Shown in pieces: positions 26,995-36,274 of a stretch of DNA of 64,000 nt (positions are counted from its first letter, which is position 1; the number at the start of each line of letters is the position of its first letter). The position numbers were made by a program, and so were the translations under genes. The DNA comes from Halopseudomonas salegens. Lineage in GTDB: Bacteria; Pseudomonadota; Gammaproteobacteria; Pseudomonadales; Pseudomonadaceae. The notes beneath the pieces were generated by a model that was given only the letters and a program-made list of their open reading frames with translations, was not told where the DNA came from and did not search any database. The stretch covers positions 3,658,001 to 3,722,000 of the forward strand of contig NZ_LT629787.1 of assembly GCF_900105655.1 (NCBI RefSeq). The letters run 5' to 3'.

Positions 26995-29781
26995 ATGACC
27001 GACCACGCTCCACTGATTCTGGTAGATGGCTCTTCCTACCTATACCGTGCCTTTCACGCCCTGCCGCCCCTGACCACATCCAGCGGTCAGCCGACCGGGG
27101 CGGTCAAAGGGGTGCTGAATATGCTCAAGAGCTTGCGCAAACAGTATCCGAAGAGTCCCTTTGCCGTGGTGTTCGATGCCAAGGGGCCAACCTTTCGCGA
27201 TGAGCTGTTTGCCGAATACAAGGCTCAGCGCCCGCCCATGCCCGATGAGTTGCGTTCCCAGGTCGAGCCGCTGCATGCCAGTGTCCGCGCCCTGGGCTTG
27301 CCATTGCTGTGCATCGAAGGGGTTGAGGCGGATGACGTGATCGGCACCCTGGCGCGGCAAAGTGCAGCGGCCGGCCGTGAGGTGGTGATTTCCACCGGTG
27401 ACAAGGACATGGCACAGCTGGTCGATGCCCATATCACCCTGGTCAATACCATGACCGGGACGGTAATGGATATTCAGGGTGTACACGACAAATTCGGTCT
27501 TGGTCCTGAGCTGATCATCGACTATCTGGCGCTGATGGGTGACAAGGTCGACAACATTCCCGGCGTGCCGGGTGTGGGCGAGAAAACCGCGTTGGGTTTG
27601 CTGACCGGTATTGGTGGCGGCCTGGATGTGCTCTACGCCAACCTGGAACATGTTCGCGAGCTGCCGATTCGTGGTGCAAAAAAGCTGCCGGAGAAACTGC
27701 TTGAACACAAGGACATGGCCTATCTGTCCTATGAGCTGGCGACGATCAAGATTGATGTACCGCTGGAGGTCAAAGTCGATGAACTGGAACCCCAGGCACC
27801 GGATCGCGAGGCCCTGCTGACACTGTATCGCGAGCTGGAGTTCAAGACCTGGCTGGATGAACTGTTGCGTGCCCAGCGCAGCGAAGAGGCTGGCGACGAG
27901 CGTAATGCCAAAGGGGCGACGCTAGAGGAATCCAGCGAGACAGCGGCAGAGACGCCGGAAGCCGAGGTGGAGAATGATTACCAGACAATCCTGGACCAGG
28001 CCGGGTTTGATCTCTGGATAGACAAACTGCAGCAGGCCGAGCTGTTTGCCTTTGATACCGAAACCACCAGTGTGCATGCACAACTGGCCGAGCTGGTGGG
28101 TGTATCCCTGGCGGTCAGCCCGCATGAAGCGGCGTATATCCCGTTGGCCCACAACTACATGGGCGCGCCTGACCAACTGGACCGCGAGACGGTACTGGCC
28201 GCGCTCAAACCGCTGCTGGAAGATCCGGACAAGCCGAAAGTGGCGCAGCACGCCAAGTACGACATCAACGTGCTGGAGCGCTGTGGTATTCAGGTGCGCG
28301 GGGTACGCTTCGATACCATGCTGGAATCCTATGTGCTGGATGCGACAGCCACCCGGCATGACATGGACAGCCTGGCGCTGAAGTACCTGGGGCAGAGCAC
28401 TACGCGTTTTACCGATATCGCCGGCAAGGGTGCCAAGCAACTGACCTTTGACCAGATTGCGCTGGAGCAGGCGGGTCCGTATGCCGCGGAAGATGCCGAT
28501 ATCACACTGCGTTTGCACCAGCATCTGTGGCCGCGCCTGCAAGCCGAGCCGGGTCTGGCCAGGGTGTTACAGGAGATTGAAATTCCTCTGGTGCCGGTAC
28601 TGGCGCGGATCGAGCGCAACGGCGCTCTGGTTGATCCTAAATTGTTGGGTGTGCAAAGCCGTGAGCTGGGCGAGAAAATGCTCGATTTGCAGCAGCAGGC
28701 CTATGATCTGGCCGGCCAGGAATTCAACCTGGGTTCACCCAAGCAACTGGGCGTTATCCTGTATGAAAAGCAGGGCCTGCCGGTGATCAGCAAGACCGCC
28801 AAAGGGCAGCCTTCGACCGCTGAATCGGTCCTTGCCGAGTTGGCCGAGCAGGGCTATGAGCTGCCACAGGTAATCATGCAGTACCGCACCGTGAGCAAGC
28901 TGAAAAGCACCTATACCGACCGTCTGCCAGAGCAGATCAATCCGCGTACGCACCGCATTCATACCAGTTACCACCAGGCGGTGACGGCCACCGGGCGATT
29001 ATCGTCCTCCGATCCCAATCTGCAGAATATCCCCATCCGCACCGCCGAAGGGCGGCGTATTCGCCAGGCTTTTATTGCCCCCGAGGGCTATCGCCTGGTC
29101 GCAGCGGATTATTCACAGATCGAGCTGCGGATCATGGCCCATCTGGCCCAGGATCCGGGCCTGCTGGAGGCCTTCCGCAATAATCTGGATGTGCACAAGG
29201 CCACTGCCGCCGAAGTTTTTGGCGTGCCGCTGGAGGAGGTCAGTGCCGATCAGCGGCGTCGCTCCAAGGCAATCAACTTCGGCCTGATCTATGGCATGAG
29301 CGCTTTCGGTCTGGCCAAGCAGATCGATGTCGACCGCAAGCAGGCGCAGGAATATATCGACCGCTATTTCGAGCGCTACCCCGGTGTGCTGGATTATATG
29401 GAGCGCACACGGAAGCAAGCGGCCGAACAGGGCTATGTGGAAACCCTCTTTGGTCGTCGCCTCTACCTGCCGGAAATCAACGCCAAGAACCAGGCCATGC
29501 GCAAGGGCGCTGAGCGCACCGCTATCAACGCGCCAATGCAGGGCACTGCTGCAGACATCATCAAGCGTGCCATGCTGGCGGTGGATGCCTGGCTAGAGGA
29601 GAGTGGGCTGGACGCGCGCATGGTCATGCAGGTACACGATGAACTGGTTCTGGAAGTGCGTGACGACCAGCTGGACGCGCTGAGCGAGGGCTTGCGCAAA
29701 CACATGAGTGAAGCGGCCGAGCTGGATGTGCCGCTGGTGGTGGATGTGGGTGTCGGTGATAACTGGGATCAGGCGCATTAG
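26995..29781 (+). CDS. polA: DNA polymerase I
   Basis: A 928-residue repair and Okazaki-fragment polymerase, the same length as E. coli Pol I. Domains in order: 5' nuclease (1 to about 290), 3'-5' exonuclease (about 330-520, with Asp354 and Glu356 of the DxE motif present, so proofreading should be active), and polymerase (about 525-928). The polymerase has Asp705 in DYSQIELR, the O-helix [13 protein letters not shown], and Asp882-Glu883 in VHDEL. I chose ATG 26995 over an in-frame TTG at 26983. A small RNA gene follows. Confidence 0.98.
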   Translation: MTDHAPLILVDGSSYLYRAFHALPPLTTSSGQPTGAVKGVLNMLKSLRKQYPKSPFAVVFDAKGPTFRDELFAEYKAQRPPMPDELRSQVEPLHASVRALGLPLLCIEGVEADDVIGTLARQSAAAGREVVISTGDKDMAQLVDAHITLVNTMTGTVMDIQGVHDKFGLGPELIIDYLALMGDKVDNIPGVPGVGEKTALGLLTGIGGGLDVLYANLEHVRELPIRGAKKLPEKLLEHKDMAYLSYELATIKIDVPLEVKVDELEPQAPDREALLTLYRELEFKTWLDELLRAQRSEEAGDERNAKGATLEESSETAAETPEAEVENDYQTILDQAGFDLWIDKLQQAELFAFDTETTSVHAQLAELVGVSLAVSPHEAAYIPLAHNYMGAPDQLDRETVLAALKPLLEDPDKPKVAQHAKYDINVLERCGIQVRGVRFDTMLESYVLDATATRHDMDSLALKYLGQSTTRFTDIAGKGAKQLTFDQIALEQAGPYAAEDADITLRLHQHLWPRLQAEPGLARVLQEIEIPLVPVLARIERNGALVDPKLLGVQSRELGEKMLDLQQQAYDLAGQEFNLGSPKQLGVILYEKQGLPVISKTAKGQPSTAESVLAELAEQGYELPQVIMQYRTVSKLKSTYTDRLPEQINPRTHRIHTSYHQAVTATGRLSSSDPNLQNIPIRTAEGRRIRQAFIAPEGYRLVAADYSQIELRIMAHLAQDPGLLEAFRNNLDVHKATAAEVFGVPLEEVSADQRRRSKAINFGLIYGMSAFGLAKQIDVDRKQAQEYIDRYFERYPGVLDYMERTRKQAAEQGYVETLFGRRLYLPEINAKNQAMRKGAERTAINAPMQGTAADIIKRAMLAVDAWLEESGLDARMVMQVHDELVLEVRDDQLDALSEGLRKHMSEAAELDVPLVVDVGVGDNWDQAH

Positions 29782-29835
29782 GGACGACTTATAAACAGCC
29801 CTGGCCTGATAACTTATCCGTCTGACAACTTTTTT

Positions 29836-29862
29836 GAACTTAACCCGCACAGCCTCGTCAGA
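29836..29862 (+). promoter_or_regulatory. AlgU/sigmaE-type promoter
   Basis: GAACTT (29836-29841), a 16-base spacer and TCAGA (29858-29862) match the AlgU/sigma22 consensus (GAACTT-N16/17-TCtgA) closely. It lies 55 bases after polA and points into the small RNA gene; no protein gene follows on this strand for 1.8 kb. Confidence 0.75.
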
Positions 29863-29867
29863 GTTAG

Positions 29868-30002
29868 TGAATGGCTGGTAAGCCCTTCAAGCTCCCTAGA
29901 TGTGATTTAGTGTTGGCAAATCGAACCGGGCATTCTTCCCCTAGCACAGCCCGGTGGTTAGACCCCGAACTTTTCTCCCCATAGAAGTTCGGGGTTTTTT
30001 TT
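29868..30002 (+). ncRNA. ersA: Probable ErsA-type small regulatory RNA
   Basis: A transcript of about 135 bases is predicted from the AlgU-type promoter to a strong terminator (stem 29963-29972 with 29985-29994, then eight T). An upstream hairpin pairs CCGGGC (29926-29931) with GCCCGG (29949-29954). Both loops are C-rich (CTTCCCC and CTCCCC), the kind of seed that pairs with ribosome sites. ErsA of P. aeruginosa is AlgU-dependent, about 130 nt long and lies next to polA, in the Spot 42 locus. Orthology rests on position, promoter and shape, not on alignment. The 5' end is approximate. Confidence 0.72.
29963..30002 (+). terminator. Rho-independent terminator of the small RNA
   Basis: CCCCGAACTT (29963-29972) pairs perfectly with AAGTTCGGGG (29985-29994), followed by T8 (29995-30002). 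The stop of the convergent membrane-protein gene lies three bases further on. Confidence 0.92.
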
Positions 30003-30004
30003 GC

Positions 30005-31672
30005 CTACTCGAACGCTGCTGCAATGGGCTGCAAGACGCGTATCGGGCCGAAACGGGCGCTTTCCGTATAATGCTCGCGGAAAAAAACATCCAATGCATG
30101 GTTGCCACTGGACTGAGCCGACGCATTCGGCTCCTGCATGCTGTCCCAGCGCTCATCAAGTATTGCCAGGCGGGGCGGCTGGCGCGTGAAGCTGTCGATC
30201 ATCTCCTGCTGTACCCGTGCCTGGGTCTGGATGCCCGGGTGCAGCTCATGCCAATAGGTCGCGCTTGACCGGTCGAGCAAAAAGTACAAGCCGACAGCAT
30301 TGACGAAAACCTTGTCGTGCCGGCCACTTCCGACATAGATAGGGTCGCCTGGCTGGGTGTGGGCAAGGATATAGTCACTTGCCCGTTGATAGTCAGCATC
30401 CACTGCCACGCAGTGGCCGCGTGGCAACTGGCTGTCCTGGCACGGCAGCTGGACGGGTGTGCTGAGCCAGTGGTCAAGATTCTGGCTCAGGTTGTTCTTC
30501 ACCAGTTGAATCCCGGGCAGGCAGGCCGCGCCGGCCAAGACAGCGGATACCAGTAGCAACGCCAAGCTGGCCGGCGCGCGGATAAGCCCGGGTCGCAGCT
30601 GCGGCCACAGGCTGGCCAGGCAAATCACGGACAGCAGAATGGCAGGCAACATATGCACAGCGGACACGCGAACACTGCCTTTGAGCGTAAACAGCAAACT
30701 GCACACAGCCAACAGCACCAGCAGGCTCGAGCGCTCGGGTTGCGCTGTGTACGTTCGCTGACGGCGCAGCCTGATATGGGTGAGCAGCAGAATCGGTAGA
30801 GCCAGAAAGGGCAGATAAACCGCATACTCTGCCAGAACTGAATAATGGTGGCGGGAGATGGCCAGCAAATCGCTGCCGGGCCACGGCAAAGCGCGGTGGT
30901 CGGCGTAGATGGTAGCCGGCGCCAGAACCAGGTTGAACCACAAGTCCTCAGCCCCGGCAGCCCGGAGTAAAAGCAGGAACACGGGCAGCAGAACTACCAG
31001 CACGCCGAGCGCATACCCACTGCAGATGCGTCCTGTGTGCCAGAGCGCCTCGGTCTTGTTGGCCCGGCTGACGAATTGCTGGTGGCTGACCATGGCTGCC
31101 AGTGCCAGGCAAAAATAGAACCCCAGGTCATGGCGGAACAACGCTGCCAGACCAATGATCGCGCCTGTCAGCAACAGGCGAGGGGCAGCAGGGTTGCTGG
31201 ACCGCGGTAGACTGAGTATGGCCAACATCAGCAACAGCAAGGCGGGGAAAACCGGAAAACCATCCAGTTGCATGCCGAACAGAACAAGGAAGCCGATAGC
31301 GGCTGCCCCCATGGCGACCAGTGGGCCGGTATTCAGACGCACCAGGCTGAAGCATGTTGCGGTACTCAAGGCTTTCAGCGTTATGCCATACAGGCGCACA
31401 GTCAGGTCATCGGTACCGAAAGCTGCAAACAAGCCGGCCACAGCATAGAACTGGCCGGGTCCATACATGCTCCAGAAATCCCGATAGGGTATTTCGCCAC
31501 CCAGTACGCGCATGGCACCAAAGGCAATGATGCCGTCGTCGTATAAGTTGAATACCGGAGCAAAGGCCAGTATTTGCACGATGAACGCTGCCAGGGCGAT
31601 CGACAGAAAACCGATCAGGTTCTGCCTGGCAGAGCTGCACTGGGTAGCGGTGGATGAGAAAGTAGCCGACAA
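30005..31672 (-). CDS. GT-C-like polytopic membrane protein, possible glycosyltransferase
   Basis: A 555-residue membrane protein with about ten to twelve helices and a soluble C-terminal part (about 420-555). The first extracytoplasmic loop has FNLYDDGIIAFGAMRVLGG followed by IPYRDFWSMYGPGQFY. This resembles the acidic motif and loop of GT-C transferases (PMT/ArnT-like) that use lipid-linked sugars. No specific substrate is evident. The only start available is a TTG at 31672 with no clear ribosome site, so the N-terminus is uncertain. It is convergent with the small RNA and divergent from the cyclase gene. Confidence 0.7.
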   Translation of the reverse strand: MSATFSSTATQCSSARQNLIGFLSIALAAFIVQILAFAPVFNLYDDGIIAFGAMRVLGGEIPYRDFWSMYGPGQFYAVAGLFAAFGTDDLTVRLYGITLKALSTATCFSLVRLNTGPLVAMGAAAIGFLVLFGMQLDGFPVFPALLLLMLAILSLPRSSNPAAPRLLLTGAIIGLAALFRHDLGFYFCLALAAMVSHQQFVSRANKTEALWHTGRICSGYALGVLVVLLPVFLLLLRAAGAEDLWFNLVLAPATIYADHRALPWPGSDLLAISRHHYSVLAEYAVYLPFLALPILLLTHIRLRRQRTYTAQPERSSLLVLLAVCSLLFTLKGSVRVSAVHMLPAILLSVICLASLWPQLRPGLIRAPASLALLLVSAVLAGAACLPGIQLVKNNLSQNLDHWLSTPVQLPCQDSQLPRGHCVAVDADYQRASDYILAHTQPGDPIYVGSGRHDKVFVNAVGLYFLLDRSSATYWHELHPGIQTQARVQQEMIDSFTRQPPRLAILDERWDSMQEPNASAQSSGNHALDVFFREHYTESARFGPIRVLQPIAAAFE

Positions 31673-31856
31673 AAGGGGCTCGCTTGCGCTGTCTGGAATC
31701 CTGTGGCTGGATTATGGTTGCCTGAACAGTGGCCGTAAAGCCAGACAGGTGAGTTTCGCCTGATCACCAGCCAACACGCAGATCAATAGAGCTGCTCCGG
31801 TTGTTCGCCGGGTGGCATGGTGGCTATACAACAATAAATATGACAGAGAGGCACTC

Positions 31857-32882
31857 ATGCGCTGGAAACACCGACCACCGGGCTCCAACTGGGGCGATTT
31901 TGGTGCCGATGACGAAGTCGGCCGACTCAACATGCTGACCCCGGAAAAGGTGCTGCAGGGAGTCGCTGAAGTCCATGAGGGACGCAGTTTCTGTCTCAGT
32001 CTGCCGCTGGATTATCCCGGCGGCAATGCGCTGAACAAACTGCGGCATCCACCGCGACGCTTCACCTCCGGTCGAGCCGCCACGCCAAACTGCAACTTTC
32101 CATTGCAGCGATTGAATCCGCAATTTACCGATGTGGTCAGTGACGATGCCGTGCTGCTGTTTACCCAGTACTCGACCCAGTGGGATGCGCTGGCGCATGT
32201 CGGCGGACTGTTTGATGCCGATGGTGACGGCGTGGCCGAACCGCTGTACTACAACGGCTGGCGCGCCGGTGAGGATATTCTTGGCCCCCGCGGTAGCGAA
32301 GATGCCCTGGAAGGGGTAGAGGCAAAGCGACTGGGTATCGACAAGATGGCGGAAACTGCCGTCAGCGGCCGCGCGGTGATGATCGATCTGGAAAAACACT
32401 GTGGTCATGCCCGCGAACTGATCGACCATGCTCGCCTGCAGTCCATTATGCAGGCAGACGGTATCGAAGTGGAGTCCGGCGATATGGTCTGCCTGTATAC
32501 CGGATTTGCCGATGTCGTTCTGGGGATGCAGCGCGAACCGGATGCGCACACGCTGGAAAACAGCTGCGCCGTTCTGGATGGGCGTGACGCGGCCTTGCTG
32601 CAGTGGATCACCGACAGTGGTCTCAGCGTGCTGATCGCCGATAATTACGCGGTAGAAGCCTACCCGGCACGCCCGGGTACCGCCGATCACTGCTGCGCCG
32701 CGCTGCCACTGCACGAACACTGCCTGTTCAAACTCGGCATTCATCTCGGCGAGCTTTGGTACCTGACCGACCTGGCGCACTATCTGCGTGCCAATAACCG
32801 CTCTCGCTTTATGCTGACGGCGCCACCGCTGCGCCTGCCGGGCGCGGTGGGTTCACCGGTTTCCCCGGTGGCGCTGGTGTGA
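31857..32882 (+). CDS. Cyclase family protein (kynurenine formamidase-like hydrolase)
   Basis: A 341-residue protein of the putative cyclase family (PF04199), metal-dependent amide or lactone hydrolases. The family metal site appears as TQWDALAHVGG, with the later VCLYTGFADV and DNYAVEAYP segments. The long form without a signal peptide is typical of the cluster found with catabolic genes. The ATG at 31857 follows GAGAGG. It is convergent with the TRAP transporter genes, separated by a shared terminator; a role near that transported acid is possible but unproven. Confidence 0.82.
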   Translation: MRWKHRPPGSNWGDFGADDEVGRLNMLTPEKVLQGVAEVHEGRSFCLSLPLDYPGGNALNKLRHPPRRFTSGRAATPNCNFPLQRLNPQFTDVVSDDAVLLFTQYSTQWDALAHVGGLFDADGDGVAEPLYYNGWRAGEDILGPRGSEDALEGVEAKRLGIDKMAETAVSGRAVMIDLEKHCGHARELIDHARLQSIMQADGIEVESGDMVCLYTGFADVVLGMQREPDAHTLENSCAVLDGRDAALLQWITDSGLSVLIADNYAVEAYPARPGTADHCCAALPLHEHCLFKLGIHLGELWYLTDLAHYLRANNRSRFMLTAPPLRLPGAVGSPVSPVALV

Positions 32883-32904
32883 GGAAGTCGGCGGTACAGT
32901 TACG

Positions 32905-32932
32905 AAAATGGCCACCCGAAGGTGGCCATTTT
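32905..32932. terminator. Bidirectional terminator
   Basis: AAAATGGCCACC (32905-32916) and GGTGGCCATTTT (32921-32932) form a perfect 12-bp hairpin with a CGAA tetraloop. The A/T ends serve both convergent genes. Confidence 0.85.
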
Positions 32933-32949
32933 GCGTGACTGACGCCGGC

Positions 32950-34893
32950 TCAGGCTGGTTGCAGTTTCTTGTGCAAGCCTGCGAGTACAAAGGCAGCGAC
33001 AAGAATGCCGATCGAGAGCAGGAACAGCTGCAATTCGTTGAGCGCCAGCAGTGGGTTGTGTGGCATGGCCAGTAACAGGCCGCCGACCACCAGCATCAGG
33101 CGCAGCGGCCAATGCAGAAAGCCGCGTTCAGTCAGATTGCCGAGCCGTGGCAGGTAGCCCTGCAGGCCGCCTGCGACCATCAGAATCCCGCCGACGGCGC
33201 AGACAATGGCGACCACGATTTCGCGCGGCGTGCCTTGCAGTATCAACGCCGGTTCAAGGACGAAGAAGAAGGGAATGAAGTAGATGATACTGCCCATCTG
33301 CATCGACACGAAGCTGGTTTTCATCGGGCTGGAGCCGGCCACCGAAGCAGCGGCAAAGGCACCAATGGCGACTGGCGGGGTGATAAAGCTGAGCATGCCC
33401 CAGTAGAGTATGAACAGGTGCACCGCCAGTGGATTCATGCCGCCGTTGACCAGCGCGGGTGCAAGGGCAATGGCGAGGAAGATGTAGGCGGCAGTAACCG
33501 GCATACCGATACCCAGAATAAAGCTGGTCAGTGCGCCCATCAGCAGCAGGATAAAGATATCGCCACCGGCAATAAACAGCAGGTCATTGGCAATGGTGCC
33601 GGACATGCCGGAGACTGCCAGTGCGCCCATAATCAGGCCGACCCCGGCCATCAGGCCGGTCAGTTCGGCGAACAGTGCGCCACAGGATTCGGCAAAGTCC
33701 TTGAAGTCTTTCCATACCCAGCGGCTGTGCTTGCGCAACTGGTTGATGACCAGCAGCAGGGCGGTGGCATAGAAAGGCGCAATGGCTTCCTGTTTCATGA
33801 ACAACAACATCCAGATCAGGAAGGCGAAAACGAAAATGTAGTGCCAACCTTCTTTCAGGGTTTGTCGTACGCTGGGCAGCTCGATTTCCGGCAGGCCCTT
33901 GAGGTTGTTGCGGCCGGCATAGAAATCGATCTGTACAAACAGGCCGAAGAAATACAGCGCCGAAGGAATCGCTGCGGCCATGGCGATTTCGCCGTAGGGA
34001 ATATCCAGGAAGGTTGCCATAACGAAGGCAGTTGCCCCCATCACCGGAGGCATCAATACGCCCCCGGTTGACGCACAGGTTTCTACCCCGGCGGCATAGG
34101 ACCTGGAAAAACCAACCTTGCGCATGGCGGGAATCGACAATGGGCCGGTGGTCAGTACATTGGTCACCACGCTGCCAGACATTGAGCCCATCAGGCCGCT
34201 GGAAAAAATCGATACCTTGGCCGGGCCACCGCGCACCTTGCCGAGCAGGGCAAAGGCAAGATCGATAAAGAATTTACCGCCACCGGTACGTTGCAAGGCA
34301 ATCCCGAACAGCAGAAAGCCGATGACCAGATTGGCAAAGGCCTGCGAAGGAATGCCGAGCAGGCTCTCGTCACTGTTGGTGTGATAGATGGCGACCAGAT
34401 CAATTGGCGTATGAATACCGGCAAAACTGTCGGGCAGCTTGCCGGCGAACATCGGAAAAATAGAGGCGAGAAAGACCACGGTGAAAATCGGCCAGCCACC
34501 GCAGCGACGGGTGGCTTCGAGCGCCAGTGCCCAGGTCAGCAAGCTGATGTAGACCACGTATTGCGGTGCTTCATACTCCCAGCCATGTTCGACGGCAGTT
34601 TCTGAATGGTAGATAAAGAAAATACAGCAGGCCGAGCTGGTGATAGCCATGATCCAGTCATACCAGGGGACGCTGTGGATGCGTCGGCCACGGGCTGCGG
34701 GGATGGCGATAAATACCATTGGCAACATCATGGTCAGCAGGCCGTAGATGTACTGGCCGGTCAGCATGGTATAGCCGGTGTAACTGCCCAGATTGAAAAT
34801 ATGATAGATCGCCAGTGCGGCGGTCAGCACAGCAACAATGCGCAGCAACAACCCGGCAACGGGATTGCGCAAGGCTTCTTGTAGTTCTGACAT
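32950..34893 (-). CDS. TRAP transporter fused permease, TAXI type (DctQM)
   Basis: A 647-residue membrane protein combining the small (DctQ-like, about 1-160) and large (DctM-like) permeases, as usual in TAXI systems. Marks include SGLMGSMSGSVVTNVLTTG, the GVLMPPVMGATAFVMA segment, and GIGMPVTAAYIF with FITPPVAIGAF. It would import an organic acid with a sodium or proton gradient, using the TAXI receptor encoded just upstream (48 bases). The substrate is unknown. Confidence 0.93.
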   Translation of the reverse strand: MSELQEALRNPVAGLLLRIVAVLTAALAIYHIFNLGSYTGYTMLTGQYIYGLLTMMLPMVFIAIPAARGRRIHSVPWYDWIMAITSSACCIFFIYHSETAVEHGWEYEAPQYVVYISLLTWALALEATRRCGGWPIFTVVFLASIFPMFAGKLPDSFAGIHTPIDLVAIYHTNSDESLLGIPSQAFANLVIGFLLFGIALQRTGGGKFFIDLAFALLGKVRGGPAKVSIFSSGLMGSMSGSVVTNVLTTGPLSIPAMRKVGFSRSYAAGVETCASTGGVLMPPVMGATAFVMATFLDIPYGEIAMAAAIPSALYFFGLFVQIDFYAGRNNLKGLPEIELPSVRQTLKEGWHYIFVFAFLIWMLLFMKQEAIAPFYATALLLVINQLRKHSRWVWKDFKDFAESCGALFAELTGLMAGVGLIMGALAVSGMSGTIANDLLFIAGGDIFILLLMGALTSFILGIGMPVTAAYIFLAIALAPALVNGGMNPLAVHLFILYWGMLSFITPPVAIGAFAAASVAGSSPMKTSFVSMQMGSIIYFIPFFFVLEPALILQGTPREIVVAIVCAVGGILMVAGGLQGYLPRLGNLTERGFLHWPLRLMLVVGGLLLAMPHNPLLALNELQLFLLSIGILVAAFVLAGLHKKLQPA

Positions 34894-34940
34894 GCGGTGT
34901 ACTCGATTCAGGTGATGGTGGTTGGATGCGGGTTCGTCGC

Positions 34941-36101
34941 TCAGTTGCGCCGGAAGCCGGGATCAAAGCCCTCGGCGCTCAGAGCCTGGGCACGTGTACG
35001 CATCCAGCCCATGGCAAAATCATCTTCACTGGCCTGGGGCAGGTACTCGGCCCAGGCGTTGAGCAGAATGGCCTGGCGTTGCAGCAAGGCGTCGTTGTGC
35101 GCCTGATGCTCATCGGTCCAGACGCCGGCCTCACGGAAATAGCGGATAGCCCCTTCATGGTAAGGCATGACCCAGTCGAACACCTGGCGGCTCAGTTCCC
35201 AGCCTTCGGCCCCCGGAGCCAGGCTTTTGAAATCATCATAATGCTCATCGACGAAGCGGGTCAGGGCGTAGACTTCTTCGTCATCACGGTTGGCATTGGT
35301 GACCAGAATCGGCAGCGCATAGCCGCCGCCTTGCCAGGGGTTGGACTCGGATACGCCGGCGCCCCGGGTTTCCAACTGCGGCAGGTAGTATGGAATAACC
35401 TGTTGCGCGCGTGCCCAGGCGGCCTGTTCCTCTTCGGTTTCATTTGGCATGTCGAGCCAGTTGATGCCGCGCGGACTGGAGGCAATGCGCTCCATCAATG
35501 GTGTGCGGGTCGACATCGGCATCACGTCCGCATGGCCGTTGATGATGGCTTCGATGGCTTCATTGGTGCCAGCGGCATCGACCCGGCGCACATCGTCCCA
35601 GGTCAGGTTGGCGTAAGCGAGAATGGCGGTGGTGATCATGTTGATCGAGTCGGCGCCACGAATAAAGATGATGCTTTGTCCGCGCAGGTCCGAGGGTGAA
35701 TCCAACCCTGTATCGGCGGCTGCAGCCAGGCCAAAGCTCTGGGTGCCCTGGCTGGCCAGCACCATGCGAATCGGTTGTGGACCCCAGGTGGGGCGATTGA
35801 ACAGAAAAATGCCTTCCTGACCAAAATAGCTGGCGATACCGCACAGACAATAGTCGGCACGGCCATTCTTCAGCGGGATCATCCGTGATACGTCATTGCG
35901 GCCGGGAAGAATACGGATGTTGCTGCCTTCCTCGTGTTTGAGCAGGCCGCCGAGAGCCGCTGCCTGGGCATAACCTGCAGCACCTGTGCCGTAGGCAGTC
36001 CAGACCATGACCCGGGGCAGGGCAGATTCGGCGAGGGCTGTCAGCGGCAGAATCAGGCCGAAAGCCAGGGTGCCGGCAAGGTGACGAAAACGCATGCGCA
36101 T
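34941..36101 (-). CDS. TAXI family TRAP transporter solute-binding protein
   Basis: A 386-residue periplasmic receptor with signal peptide (about 1-24, ending ALAES) and the TAXI pattern: an early WTAYGTGAAGYAQAAALGGLL, then DVSRMIPLKNGRADYCLCG, and LRGQSIIFIRGADS in the second domain. It captures a solute for the fused permease. Its upstream region holds two copies of the quasi-palindrome shared with the acyl-CoA degradation promoters (36126-36140 and 36157-36171), which suggests the solute feeds that pathway. Confidence 0.92.
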   Translation of the reverse strand: MRMRFRHLAGTLAFGLILPLTALAESALPRVMVWTAYGTGAAGYAQAAALGGLLKHEEGSNIRILPGRNDVSRMIPLKNGRADYCLCGIASYFGQEGIFLFNRPTWGPQPIRMVLASQGTQSFGLAAAADTGLDSPSDLRGQSIIFIRGADSINMITTAILAYANLTWDDVRRVDAAGTNEAIEAIINGHADVMPMSTRTPLMERIASSPRGINWLDMPNETEEEQAAWARAQQVIPYYLPQLETRGAGVSESNPWQGGGYALPILVTNANRDDEEVYALTRFVDEHYDDFKSLAPGAEGWELSRQVFDWVMPYHEGAIRYFREAGVWTDEHQAHNDALLQRQAILLNAWAEYLPQASEDDFAMGWMRTRAQALSAEGFDPGFRRN

Positions 36102-36125
36102 AGTGTAAGGCCTGTCTTATATTTG

Positions 36126-36171
36126 TTTTGCACAGCGAAACTGAATAGCAATTATGTTTCGCCTGTCAGAA
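36126..36171 (-). promoter_or_regulatory. Candidate IclR-type operators upstream of the TAXI transporter
   Basis: TTTTGC-ACA-GCGAAA (36126-36140) and the weaker TTTCGC-CTG-TCAGAA (36157-36171), 31 bases apart and 25-70 bases upstream of the receptor start. They fit the motif TTYYGC-N3-GCRRAA found before the acyl-CoA genes. Confidence 0.5.
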
Positions 36172-36274
36172 TGGTATTCTACTCATCGTGAGACACAATG
36201 CAAAAGGTCGTAGGCACAGTTAAGCTTATTTTGTCACTAATTGCAGGGACGGAAAGTGTAGGTAAAACAGGAGG

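Noticed and set aside
31753..31764. TTTCGC half-site upstream of the cyclase gene as another IclR operator
   Set aside because: Only one half of the palindrome matches.
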